16,075 nt of DNA from Sulfidibacterium sp964588415 (GCA_964588415.1 CAZPPK010000060.1:1-16075); one strand, 5' to 3'. Positions 1 to 7,449 are shown, numbered from the stretch's first letter. The notes: generated by a model from the letters alone, not told the origin. Translations and numbers: made by a program.

Positions 1-53
1 TAGCAAGCATTTTGTTGAAAAATATTACGTACTTGGGGGAAAGTTAGGGTTTA

Positions 54-88
54 ATACCTCGATGGCTCTGCCTCGGGGTAGTTTATTA
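54..88 (-). repeat. Palindromic repeat, family A, copy 1
   Basis: An 8-bp stem (TACCTCGA at 55-62 with TCGGGGTA at 73-80, one G-T wobble) encloses a short loop. Read on the minus strand it runs AAACTACCCC, then GCAGAGC, then GAGGTAT. This matches, in order, the blocks of the hairpin at 15487-15518 (GAACTACCCC, GCAGAGC, GGGGTAT). Two diverged copies of one REP-like element therefore lie near the two ends of the window in opposite orientation. Confidence 0.6.
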
Positions 89-114
89 CCAGTAATATCG
101 AATGTATTGATTAT

Positions 115-151
115 GAGATTGCTTCTCCACCTTGGGCGGATCGCAATGACG
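115..151 (-). repeat. Dispersed repeat, family B (CGTCATTGCGA type), copy 1
   Basis: On the minus strand this begins CGTCATTGCGA and ends GAAGCAATCTC. Those two blocks mark a short palindromic repeat scattered through many bacterial genomes. A second, diverged copy lies at 209-263 on the plus strand. Confidence 0.6.
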
Positions 152-208
152 CCGGGATAGATAGATAATTCAGTGTTAATTAATTACAATAATTTCTATA
201 AAAATGGA

Positions 209-263
209 CGTCATGGCGATGAACCTTGGGGAGTTTTGTGGGCATGCGTGAAGAAGCCATCTC
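209..263 (+). repeat. Dispersed repeat, family B, copy 2 (diverged, inverted)
   Basis: It begins CGTCATGGCGA and ends GAAGCCATCTC, each block differing by one base from copy 1 at 115-151, and it is longer in the middle. The two copies point in opposite directions with 57 bases between them, so together they form a large interrupted inverted repeat. Confidence 0.55.
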
Positions 264-305
264 ATTATTATCCTGGAAATTGTCCATAAGATCATTTTGT
301 AGCTC

Positions 306-352
306 AAAAATTCTTGAAGTACTCGCAATGATTTCAATTATGGAATTTTTTT
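306..352 (-). terminator. Possible terminator of the PurF-like gene
   Basis: A loose inverted repeat pairs AAAATTC with GAATTTT and TTGAA with TTCAA around a loop. On the minus strand a run of five T follows the second arm. It begins five bases past the stop codon. The stem is AT-rich and interrupted, so terminator activity is only a suggestion. Confidence 0.3.
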
Positions 353-356
353 GGAA

Positions 357-2258
357 CTAATAAGCCCTCTGGTTCCGGCCTTCCACATAATTAATGAATG
401 CCTGATTCACCACCTTATTACCGCCAGGTGTGGGATAATCGCCGGTGAAATACCAGTCACCCAAATGGTTTGGAATTGCAACATGAAGATTCTCAATACT
501 TTGGAAGATAACTGACACTTCGGCATTGATGTCTTTTGAAGTGACAAGTTCAGCAACCTTGGCTGAAACCTGCTCCGGAGTAAACGGCTTGTAAATTTCT
601 TTGACGTAGTTTACAATTTCTTCCTTGGGGAGGTTCTGCTGTACTTTTGCCTTTGCATATACTTCATTGATCACATGCTCCTGATGAGTCTCTTTCAACA
701 AAGCGATGGCAGCACGGAAAGCAATAAAATCATCCAGTTTGGCCATATCGATCCCATAACAATCAGGATAACGGATTTGTGGAGCTGACGAAACGATGAC
801 AATTCTTTTGGGATGCAACCGGTCCAGAATTCGGATAATGCTCTGCTTCAGCGTTGTCCCTCGAACAATTGAATCATCCAAAATCACCAAAGTGTCTGTA
901 TTGTTGTGCACAATGCCATAAGTAACATCATAAATATGAGTTACCATGTCGTTACGATGCGTGTCGGCAGTGATAAAAGTTCGGAGCTTGGCATCTTTCA
1001 CAGCAATGGTTTCGATGCGCGGTCGCTCGGAAAAGATCACGTTTAAACGTTCAGCAGTCAGCGAACCCTGTTCTTTTACAATTTTTTCCTTGATGCGTTC
1101 AGCTGTATAATCATTGAGATATTCTTCCAATCCGTGAAAAGCCACAGAAGCTGTGTTGGGAATGAAGGAGAAAACCGAGTTTCTCAGATCATAATCAATG
1201 GCTTCTAACACCGTTTTGCCAAGTAACCGGCCGAGTTTTTTTCTTTCGAGATAAATATCGCGGTCAGTCCCGCGTGAAAAATAAATGCGCTCAAATGAAC
1301 AGGATTTTTTTGGTAATGGATCCATAAAGACTTCGTTTTGAATGGTTCCATTCTTTTTCACCACGAGGGCATGTCCGGGCTCCAATTCTTTAATCGAAGA
1401 AATTGGAACATTCATGGTTGTCTGGATCACAGGTCTTTCGGATGCGGCTACCACAATTTCATCATCGGCATAATAAAATGCAGGCCTGATACCTGCCGGA
1501 TCGCGCATGACAAATGCGTCGCCGTGTCCCAGCAGACCGGCAATCACATAACCACCGTCCCAGCGTTTGGCCGATTCCCTTAAAATGGGTAGAATATCCA
1601 GCTTTTCAATAAGATAATCGGTTGCTTCTTTTTTGGAAACGCCCTGATCTTTCAATTCAAAATAAAGGCGTTCATTTTCTTCATCCAGAAAGTGGCCTAC
1701 TTTTTCCAACACAGTTATGGTGTCGGAAGTTTCCTGCGGATACTGCCCCAGTTCGACAAGTGTTTCAAAAAGTTCATCGTTGTTGGTCATGTTGAAGTTT
1801 CCCGCCAGCAAAAGATTTCTTGTTTTCCAGTTATTGGCTCTTTTGAGAGGATGGAGGTTTTTTATAGAATTGCTGCCATAGGTTCCATAACGCAAATGAC
1901 CCAAAAAAAGCTCCCCGGTAAAATCCATATTAGTTTTCATCCAGCTGATATCGTTGATGCGTTTCGGATGCTTTGACTGGATTTCCTGAAAATGATCGTA
2001 AACTTTGTTAAAAATAGATTGGATCGGTGTGGATGAGTTGGAGCGGATGCGGTTGATGTACTTTACTCCCGGAGGCAGGTCGAATTTTACGCAGGCCATT
2101 CCGGCGCCGTCCTGTCCGCGGTTGTGTTGTTTTTGCATCAGCAGGTGCAGCTTTTGCAAGCCATAAACTGATGTACCGTATTTTGCCAGATAATATTCGA
2201 GAGGTTTTAAAAGCCTAACCAGGGCAATTCCGCATTCATGTTTGATCTGATCGCTCAT
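357..2258 (-). CDS. Long amidophosphoribosyltransferase-like protein (class II glutamine amidotransferase + PRTase)
   Basis: This 633-residue protein has the architecture of PurF, which makes 5-phosphoribosylamine from PRPP and glutamine in the first step of purine synthesis. The N-terminal glutaminase nucleophile would be Cys9 (HECGIA), exposed by removal of an eight-residue propeptide, comparable to the propeptide of Bacillus PurF. Further class II amidotransferase motifs are HNRGQDG (45-51), HLRYGTYG (121-128) and GNFN (153-156). The phosphoribosyltransferase domain carries the PRPP loop LDDSIVRGTT (460-469), followed by SSAPQIRYPDCYGIDM. Bacterial PurF is usually near 470-510 residues, so this is the long form I associate with Bacteroidota; the extra length includes about 100 C-terminal residues. 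Whether it is the pathway enzyme or a paralogue beside a shorter PurF cannot be told here. No other purine gene is adjacent. It stands alone and diverges from the acetyltransferase. Confidence 0.88.
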   Translation of the reverse strand: MSDQIKHECGIALVRLLKPLEYYLAKYGTSVYGLQKLHLLMQKQHNRGQDGAGMACVKFDLPPGVKYINRIRSNSSTPIQSIFNKVYDHFQEIQSKHPKRINDISWMKTNMDFTGELFLGHLRYGTYGSNSIKNLHPLKRANNWKTRNLLLAGNFNMTNNDELFETLVELGQYPQETSDTITVLEKVGHFLDEENERLYFELKDQGVSKKEATDYLIEKLDILPILRESAKRWDGGYVIAGLLGHGDAFVMRDPAGIRPAFYYADDEIVVAASERPVIQTTMNVPISSIKELEPGHALVVKKNGTIQNEVFMDPLPKKSCSFERIYFSRGTDRDIYLERKKLGRLLGKTVLEAIDYDLRNSVFSFIPNTASVAFHGLEEYLNDYTAERIKEKIVKEQGSLTAERLNVIFSERPRIETIAVKDAKLRTFITADTHRNDMVTHIYDVTYGIVHNNTDTLVILDDSIVRGTTLKQSIIRILDRLHPKRIVIVSSAPQIRYPDCYGIDMAKLDDFIAFRAAIALLKETHQEHVINEVYAKAKVQQNLPKEEIVNYVKEIYKPFTPEQVSAKVAELVTSKDINAEVSVIFQSIENLHVAIPNHLGDWYFTGDYPTPGGNKVVNQAFINYVEGRNQRAY

Positions 2259-2276
2259 CTGTATCGGAGATTATTT

Positions 2277-2284
2277 TATATTTG
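2277..2284 (+). promoter_or_regulatory. -7 promoter box for the GNAT gene
   Basis: TATATTTG is a perfect match to the Bacteroidota -7 consensus TAnnTTTG. It lies 82 bases before the ATG at 2367, giving a leader of roughly 75 bases. I see no well-spaced TTTG -33 element. Confidence 0.5.
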
Positions 2285-2366
2285 TCCGTCTCAACATGTT
2301 CCGGTGTCAAATGTGTTGAAGACAGCAAGAACACACCTAAACGAGCGCACAAAATTATCAAAAAAC

Positions 2367-2822
2367 ATGATACAAATTCGATTGGCTAACGAAGAAGATT
2401 ATGAAACCATTGCCGGTTTCCAAATCAAAATGGCACTGGAAACGGAAGATATTAGCCTGGACAAGGAAACTGTAACCACAGGAGTTCATAGCGTGATGCG
2501 TGATCCCACTAAAGGAAAGTATTTTGTCGCTGTTGACACTGATAACAAAATTATTTCATCTCTGCTGGTTACTTTTGAGTGGAGCGATTGGCGAAACAAA
2601 TGGGTTCTCTGGATACAATCAGTCTATGTGCTTTCCGAATATCGAAAACAGGGAATATTCCGTAAGATGTATCAAAAAGTGAAAGAGTGGGCTGAGCAAG
2701 ATACTGAGATTACAGGCGTTAGATTGTACGTTGATAAGTCGAACCAAAGGGCGATAGAAGTTTATAAACGCATGGGGATGAACGGAGAACATTACCAGCT
2801 TTTTGAATGGATGATTTCCTGA
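2367..2822 (+). CDS. GNAT family N-acetyltransferase
   Basis: This 151-residue protein fits the Gcn5-related acetyltransferase fold, which transfers acetyl from acetyl-CoA to an amine. The N-terminus IQIRLANEEDYETIAGF is the typical first strand and helix. Motif A, which binds the CoA pyrophosphate, is SVYVLSEYRKQGIFRKMY (residues 85-102), with R93 and G96 in the usual R-x-x-G places but Phe98 where Gly or Ala is common. Motif B is LYVDKSNQRAIEVYKRMGM (residues 120-138). The frame is open back to 2238, but the upstream residues do not look like the family and the first good ATG is at 2367, after a -7 box at 2277. The substrate is unknown and the neighbours do not suggest one. Confidence 0.85.
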   Translation: MIQIRLANEEDYETIAGFQIKMALETEDISLDKETVTTGVHSVMRDPTKGKYFVAVDTDNKIISSLLVTFEWSDWRNKWVLWIQSVYVLSEYRKQGIFRKMYQKVKEWAEQDTEITGVRLYVDKSNQRAIEVYKRMGMNGEHYQLFEWMIS

Positions 2823-2933
2823 TGTTCAAATTTTTCGTAAAAATGTTTTCCAAAGTTCATGAAACTAAAGAAAAACTCCCGGTAAATAATAAAAAGACAG
2901 CGATTAAAATATGCATCTCAAACTCTGGAAAAC

Positions 2934-2963
2934 ACCATCGTCTGACCATCGTTTCACCATCGT
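2934..2963. repeat. Three tandem ACCATCGT boxes with an 11-bp period
   Basis: ACCATCGT occurs at 2934-2941, 2945-2952 and 2956-2963. The starts are exactly 11 bases apart, about one helical turn, and the spacers are CTG and TTC. The array ends 14 bases before the -7 box of xseA. Because the period is not a multiple of three it is not a coding repeat. It could be a binding site for a regulator. Confidence 0.5.
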
Positions 2964-2977
2964 CTTCTGATTCGCAT

Positions 2978-2985
2978 TATCTTTG
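2978..2985 (+). promoter_or_regulatory. -7 promoter box for xseA-xseB
   Basis: TATCTTTG matches TAnnTTTG exactly. Only eight bases separate it from the xseA ATG at 2994. If transcription starts the usual few bases downstream, the mRNA has a leader of at most a few bases. Confidence 0.6.
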
Positions 2986-2993
2986 TCTGAACT

Positions 2994-4403
2994 ATGACAC
3001 AGGAATCATCTGATAACCGGAAAATATACAGCTTGCTTGAGATTTCTTTGGGAATCCGGAGTGTCGTCGCAGCAGCTTTCCCTTCTTACCTTTGGATTAA
3101 AGCCGAAATTGCCAAACTGAACTTTTATCCCAAAAGCGGCCATTGTTATCCCGATCTGGTGGAAAAGCAAAACGGCATGGTTAAAGCGCAGATTCGTGCC
3201 AACATCTGGTCAGGCCAATTCAATCAAATCAATCAAAAATTTAAATCTGTAACAGGTGAACCATTGAAGGACGGTCTGAAAATATTGTTTCTTGCCAGAA
3301 TAGGCTATCATGAGCAATATGGAATGGCATTGAATATCACAGATATAGAACCGAGTTTCACACTGGGTGAGATGGCACGTGAAAAACAGGCAACCATTGA
3401 ACGGCTGAAAAAAGAAGGCATCTTCGAGAAAAATAAAAACCGTCGTTTCCCTTTGTTGCCAAAACGTATTGCTGTTATTTCCGTGCAGACCAGCAAAGGT
3501 TTTAGTGATTTTGTAAATGTGATAGATAAAAACACCTGGAATTATCAGTTTTCGATCCATTTGTTCCCAGCCCTTCTTCAGGGTGAAGGCGCTGTGCGTT
3601 CCATCGGGCAGCAATTACTCGAAATTGAAGAAAGGCAGGAAGAATTTGATGTGGTCGCCATCATCCGCGGCGGCGGGGGTGATGTGGGACTGAATGCCTA
3701 TGACAGTTACTCCCTTGCAAAAGTAGTGGCGGTTTTTCCATTGCCGGTAATTGCCGGTATTGGGCATTCCACCAATGAAACTGTGGTGCAAATGGTGGCG
3801 TTTGCCAATAAAATTACCCCCACCGAAGCCGCTCATTTCCTGATACAACAATTTCATAATTTTTCAGTGAGACTGGAAGTCTCTGTTGATAAACTGAATC
3901 GAATTTCAGGAAGGATTTTTGAGGATGAAAAACAAAAATTCAGTCATGTGTTGCGATTTTTTGAAGTTCATACAAGAAATCTGTTGAACCGTGAAGATAT
4001 TTCTCTGAATCGTATTAGCAAAAATCTGGAAAGGAGCGTGGCCTTTTCAATTCAGGAAGCCGGGAAACAGTTGAAAACACTGAGCTCAGGCTTGCTTTAC
4101 AAACCGTTACAGACCATACAAAATCAGCAAATCCAATTAAAGGGAATTAACCGGTTGATTGGTATTCATGCCCGACAAAAATTGATGGCTTCTTCAAACA
4201 GATTAGAAACCTTTCAAGGCAAGCTTGAGCTGCTGAAACCAGAAAATGTATTGAAACGTGGTTACAGTATTACTTATTATAATGACAAAGCGGTTACGGA
4301 CACATCGGTACTCCGTCAGGGAAATACATTGCATACGAAATTGTTCCGCGGAAGCGTAGAAGTTACCGTTGAAAAAGTAAATAAACTATCTAACAATGAA
4401 TAA
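2994..4403 (+). CDS. xseA: Exodeoxyribonuclease VII large subunit
   Basis: This is the large, catalytic subunit of exonuclease VII, which with XseB degrades single-stranded DNA from both ends in mismatch repair and damage processing. The N-terminal OB-fold spans about residues 12-120; SGHCYPDLVEK (48-58) corresponds to the SGHxYF segment of other XseA proteins. SFTLGEMAREKQATIERLKK leads into the nuclease domain, with RIAVISVQTSKGFSDF (158-173), IRGGGG (224-229), GIGHSTNETV (255-264) and TPTEAA (275-280). The C-terminal third is a long helical region, as expected. At 469 residues it is of normal length. The divergence of the OB-fold and GIGHSTNE from the proteobacterial sequence is what I expect for Bacteroidota. 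Its stop overlaps the start of xseB by eight bases, which suggests coupled translation. Confidence 0.95.
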   Translation: MTQESSDNRKIYSLLEISLGIRSVVAAAFPSYLWIKAEIAKLNFYPKSGHCYPDLVEKQNGMVKAQIRANIWSGQFNQINQKFKSVTGEPLKDGLKILFLARIGYHEQYGMALNITDIEPSFTLGEMAREKQATIERLKKEGIFEKNKNRRFPLLPKRIAVISVQTSKGFSDFVNVIDKNTWNYQFSIHLFPALLQGEGAVRSIGQQLLEIEERQEEFDVVAIIRGGGGDVGLNAYDSYSLAKVVAVFPLPVIAGIGHSTNETVVQMVAFANKITPTEAAHFLIQQFHNFSVRLEVSVDKLNRISGRIFEDEKQKFSHVLRFFEVHTRNLLNREDISLNRISKNLERSVAFSIQEAGKQLKTLSSGLLYKPLQTIQNQQIQLKGINRLIGIHARQKLMASSNRLETFQGKLELLKPENVLKRGYSITYYNDKAVTDTSVLRQGNTLHTKLFRGSVEVTVEKVNKLSNNE

Positions 4404-4608
4404 GATAAGTTATAAAGAAGCCATGGAAAAGCTTGAAGCGATCGTATCCGGGCTGGAAAGTGATGAAATTCCTGTTGATGAATTGGCAGAAAAAGTAAAA
4501 GAAGCATCCAAATTGATCCGGATATGCAAATCTGTTTTGTACGAAACGGAAGGAGAAGTAAACAAAGTGCTGAAAGAAATGCAGCAGGAGAAACCCTTAG
4601 AAGATTGA
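4396..4608 (+). CDS. xseB: Exodeoxyribonuclease VII small subunit
   Basis: This 70-residue helical protein is the small subunit of exonuclease VII, several copies of which coat the helical arm of XseA. SYKEAMEKLEAIVSGLESDEIPVDELAEKVKEA matches the family core (residues 5-37: Y-E-A-x-x-x-L-E-x-I-V then L-E, then the L-E-x-x-x-x segment). It begins inside the last codons of xseA (ATG 4396, xseA stop 4401-4403), so the two are made from one transcript. A terminator hairpin follows 26 bases after its stop. Confidence 0.93.
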   Translation: MNKISYKEAMEKLEAIVSGLESDEIPVDELAEKVKEASKLIRICKSVLYETEGEVNKVLKEMQQEKPLED

Positions 4609-4634
4609 ATTATTCTGTTTCACCAATTTATTTA

Positions 4635-4657
4635 GACGGGATTTCCCGCCTTTTTTT
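4635..4657 (+). terminator. Rho-independent terminator of xseA-xseB
   Basis: CGGG (4637-4640) pairs with CCCG (4645-4648) around ATTT, and CC and seven T follow (4651-4657). The stem is short, but the T-run and the position 26 bases after xseB support the call. Confidence 0.55.
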
Positions 4658-4661
4658 CCTG

Positions 4662-4804
4662 TTTTTGCATTATGAAACGTCCATTCAATTTTTATTCAGA
4701 AATATTAAAAAACAGGTGATGCGGAAAAAGCCAAACTGCAATTACTGCAACAATTAGGAAACTTATTTGGAGGAACTGATTATTTGAAACCGATATTTTT
4801 TTGA
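4662..4804 (+). pseudogene. Possible decayed ORF with a leaderless-type start
   Basis: I do not recognise this with confidence. The 17 bases at 4662-4678 are identical to those spanning the end of the promoter box and the start codon of tatD (7444-7460). Translation from ATG 4672 gives only 15 residues (MKRPFNFYSEILKNR) before a stop at 4717. In the next frame 4715-4801 encodes an open tail, GDAEKAKLQLLQQL (4715-4756) then GNLFGGTDYLKPIFF (4757-4801), ending at TGA 4802. That tail is faintly like the segment before the P-F-x-C-D-Y-G motif of maltose/galactoside O-acetyltransferases. A frameshifted, truncated gene is one explanation; chance is another. Confidence 0.2.
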
Positions 4805-4805
4805 T

Positions 4806-6479
4806 TCAGGCATAACTGTTGGCTTGGTCAACTTCTTTCCAGGTAATTTTCCTGTAAACGTAAATCCGGTCGAAATACAGAATAGCACCGAAATAAACCG
4901 GCAGGAGCATCAGGTTTGCAAAAGGGAACCACCGTAATAAAAGTTCATGCAGAAATCCGAGCACGACAGCGATCACAATGATTCCGATAAATTTAAATGC
5001 CTTGCTGGCTCCCTGCGGGGCCAGCTTCTCCATGGTGAATGGAAAAACGGGAATTTGCATGAATTCTATCACCAACGTAATAAGGTAAATGGCCATCAAA
5101 GCGATAAGCATGTCGGGTAAAACACGGATCCCCCAGATACTACAGACGATAACGCCTAAAGCAAGATAAAACGGCAGGAAAAACCGAACAAATGCTGCCT
5201 TAATGCAACCTTTAAAAAAATTGGCCGGTGTGCCGAAAGGCAGGGCTTTAAAGATCCATGCTGCATACTTATTGTTTCCTGTATTCATCGCTGACGGAAG
5301 AATGACCGAAATGAACATGAATGCGTACAGAATCAGCAGATATTTGTTGCTATTGACTAATTCGCTGTAACTGAAATGTTTGTTGAGCAACGGAATAACA
5401 ATCATAATAACCACATATCCAAAGACGGGTAGTAATGTTTGTTTGAAAAGCCGTTCGCGTCCGATCATTTTCCACGTCAGTTTAAATGCGGCACGTTCCT
5501 CAGTTCCTTTTGTAAAAATGGATGCCATTGTCCGGTACCATAAACCTTGTCGTGAACCTCTGGTTTGCACTTTCGACACGTGGTCGCCCTGTTCAAGGTC
5601 CATCAGCTTTCGGTTAAAAACCGGAGTTAAATATTTACTGGTCAGATAAATGGCAATTACAGGTAAAAGCAAGGCTTCTGCAATGAATATCAGGTGGTAT
5701 ATGTCGAAATTTGAGGATGTAAAGGCATCAATTAATCCTGAAAAAAAGGCCGGTGGAACCAGGAAGGTGTACCAGTGGACAGGCAGGACCATGTTGCTTA
5801 TTTTTGATTTATCTACAATGTTCAGTCCAAACTCATAGCCGGCCATAAATAAAATGGCAACAATCACCTGAAAATACATGAGCAGGTTTTTAAGCTTTTC
5901 GCCACTGGCCAGCCTCATGATTCCAAGGTACAAAATGTTGGTTAAAAAAAGCGTGAATAACACGTTCAGGAAAATGGTCAGAATGAAAATCAGTCCTGAA
6001 ACGATTCCAAATTTATAGATAGCCAGCAGGATGGTAAAAAGGGAAATGTTGAAGGCCATCAGTAAAAGGTACAGGAAAACATGCGCGTTTCGTGCCAGGC
6101 TGACGGTGTTCCCTTTTATCGGAAGCGGTTGCATAATGCTGTTGTCGGCTGTGTCGAATAAAACCGTGGAGAATTCTGAAATGATCATCATTGCCATCAT
6201 GGCCATCGTGAATGTGTGCGAAAAATAGTAGAACGTGAAGGATGATTTAATTAGCATTAAAAAGGATAAAAATAACAATCCTAAAATCATCTGTGTGACT
6301 GATTGTTTGACCAGTGCATTTTTCATCGTCTTTCCAGATTTTCCTCCAAAACCTTTCATGCGACGGTCATCGAGAGTAAGCTTCAGTCGTAATATTTTAA
6401 TGAATTGATTGTAATCGGCACCTGTTTTCTCTATAAACCAGCGAAACGGGACAAAAAGTGCAAGAAGAAATTTAATCAT
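4806..6479 (-). CDS. ABC exporter permease, multi-pass (ABC-2-like), substrate unknown
   Basis: This 557-residue integral membrane protein has about 12 hydrophobic spans and should be the membrane half of the exporter whose ATPase lies immediately upstream. Clear spans include QMILGLLFLSFLMLI, FTMAMMAMMIIS, HVFLYLLLMAFNISLF, GLIFILTIFLNVLFTLFL and, near the C-terminus, FIGIIVIAVVLGF and LMLLPVYFGAILYF. The size is roughly double that of an ordinary ABC-2 permease of about 250-380 residues, so one chain may provide both transmembrane halves. I chose ATG 6479, four bases after the ATPase stop. An in-frame ATG at 6527 would add 16 residues and overlap the ATPase gene by 44 bases. No substrate can be read from the sequence or neighbours. 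I see no terminator between it and the convergent xseB side. Confidence 0.75.
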   Translation of the reverse strand: MIKFLLALFVPFRWFIEKTGADYNQFIKILRLKLTLDDRRMKGFGGKSGKTMKNALVKQSVTQMILGLLFLSFLMLIKSSFTFYYFSHTFTMAMMAMMIISEFSTVLFDTADNSIMQPLPIKGNTVSLARNAHVFLYLLLMAFNISLFTILLAIYKFGIVSGLIFILTIFLNVLFTLFLTNILYLGIMRLASGEKLKNLLMYFQVIVAILFMAGYEFGLNIVDKSKISNMVLPVHWYTFLVPPAFFSGLIDAFTSSNFDIYHLIFIAEALLLPVIAIYLTSKYLTPVFNRKLMDLEQGDHVSKVQTRGSRQGLWYRTMASIFTKGTEERAAFKLTWKMIGRERLFKQTLLPVFGYVVIMIVIPLLNKHFSYSELVNSNKYLLILYAFMFISVILPSAMNTGNNKYAAWIFKALPFGTPANFFKGCIKAAFVRFFLPFYLALGVIVCSIWGIRVLPDMLIALMAIYLITLVIEFMQIPVFPFTMEKLAPQGASKAFKFIGIIVIAVVLGFLHELLLRWFPFANLMLLPVYFGAILYFDRIYVYRKITWKEVDQANSYA

Positions 6480-6483
6480 GGCC

Positions 6484-7263
6484 TTAGTTTTCGAATGCGT
6501 TGATAAATGCTTCAGCTTTTTCGCCATGATTGGTGTTGCCGGTCAAACGGGTAAATAGTTTTTCCAGGTTTTCGTCGTTTGTCATCTTGTTTAGTTCACC
6601 AAAAGGCCCGTCAGCAATCACTTTCCCCTGATCGATCAGCACAATGCGGTCGGATATTTTTTCAACCACATCCATAATATGCGAACTGTAGAAAATCGTT
6701 TTTCCATCGTGTGCCAGGTGAATCAGCATTTCTTTAACCATGATGACCGAATTGGCGTCCAGGCCTGAAAGTGGTTCGTCCATGAAAATCAATTCAGGAT
6801 TGTGAATCAGTGCCGAACAAATCAAAACTTTTTGCCGCATACCTTTCGAAAAAGTGGAAATCCGCTGATTGAGGTTGGATTTCATCTCGAAAATATTCAT
6901 CAATGCTTCGGCTTTTTGCCGTGTCTGTTCCGAAGCCATTCCACGCATTTCGCCTATGAACTCCATAAACTCAAGTGGCGTAAGCGATTCGTAAAGCGAA
7001 GCATTTTCCGGAATATAGCCCACTTTCTTTTTGATCTCCATGGTTTGGGTGCGCAAATCCATGCCGAAAATGCTCACTGCTCCCTGAAATTCACTGATTA
7101 ACCCACACAGGATTTTTACGGTGGTAGATTTTCCTGCTCCATTTGGACCAATGTAGCCAATAATCTGTCCAGAAGTAATTTCCAGATTTATTCCGTAAAG
7201 AACCTGTTTTTGTCCGTATTTTTTCTGAAGGTTCTGGATATTTACAATTGTTTGGTTTTGCAT
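6484..7263 (-). CDS. ABC transporter ATP-binding protein
   Basis: This 259-residue ATPase powers the adjacent permease. Counted from ATG 7263, it has Walker A GPNGAGKST (39-47), a Q-loop region reading YIPEN with Glu in place of Gln (common in exporters of the ABC-2 type), a signature FSKGMRQK (138-145), Walker B LIFMDEP (158-164), a D-loop SGLD and a switch SSH (193-195). All parts needed for ATP hydrolysis are present. The open frame extends nine codons further to a TTG at 7290, but ATG 7263 fits the family N-terminus and leaves a normal leader after the -7 box at 7295-7302. Its stop is four bases before the permease start, so the two genes form one operon. Confidence 0.9.
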   Translation of the reverse strand: MQNQTIVNIQNLQKKYGQKQVLYGINLEITSGQIIGYIGPNGAGKSTTVKILCGLISEFQGAVSIFGMDLRTQTMEIKKKVGYIPENASLYESLTPLEFMEFIGEMRGMASEQTRQKAEALMNIFEMKSNLNQRISTFSKGMRQKVLICSALIHNPELIFMDEPLSGLDANSVIMVKEMLIHLAHDGKTIFYSSHIMDVVEKISDRIVLIDQGKVIADGPFGELNKMTNDENLEKLFTRLTGNTNHGEKAEAFINAFEN

Positions 7264-7294
7264 AAGAATAGATGTGTTAGATTGATTCAAGAAA

Positions 7295-7302
7295 CAAAAT
7301 TA
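7295..7302 (-). promoter_or_regulatory. -7 promoter box for the ABC exporter operon
   Basis: On the minus strand TAATTTTG matches TAnnTTTG exactly. Transcription should start near 7288, about 25 bases before the chosen ATG at 7263. The alternative TTG at 7290 would sit right at the transcription start. Confidence 0.5.
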
Positions 7303-7441
7303 GTTTTTTCAGGATGTAAATCAGATCTAACCAGTAAATAATGATAGAAATGAAGAGAGATTTCTTTTAATATAGCTCTGAACAAGGATATTTAACTCCC
7401 CCAGAATTGCACCCTTGTCCATTTTTCCGCCTTCTTTTTTT

Positions 7442-7449
7442 TATTTTTG
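7442..7449 (+). promoter_or_regulatory. -7 promoter box for tatD-ansA, abutting the start codon
   Basis: TATTTTTG matches TAnnTTTG exactly and is followed by only four bases (CATT) before ATG 7454. Transcription would begin at or next to the A of the start codon, so the mRNA is probably leaderless. Confidence 0.6.

Larger units (their letters stand above)
1..356. other. Gene-free left end carrying palindromic repeats
   Basis: I see no convincing coding frame here. The stretch holds one hairpin element at 54-88 and two inverted relatives of another repeat at 115-151 and 209-263. A loose inverted repeat at 306-352 lies just beyond the stop codon of the minus-strand gene to the right. The DNA between these elements is AT-rich and shows no recognisable site. 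Confidence 0.7.

Noticed and set aside
2807..3013. A 68-codon open frame between the GNAT gene and xseA.
   Set aside because: It overlaps both neighbours, lacks family-like sequence, and runs through the 11-bp repeat array and the xseA promoter, so it is most likely chance.
5380..5838. Plus-strand open frames within the permease gene.
   Set aside because: They are antisense to a clear membrane protein and have no family-like sequence.
6480..6527. Permease start at ATG 6527 with a 44-base overlap of the ATPase gene.
   Set aside because: The added 16 residues are polar and lie over the ATPase end; ATG 6479 gives the tight four-base spacing typical of this kind of operon.
7264..7290. Longer ABC ATPase start (TTG 7290).
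   Set aside because: ATG 7263 matches the family N-terminus and leaves a normal leader. The TTG sits at the predicted transcription start, though a leaderless TTG start is not strictly excluded.
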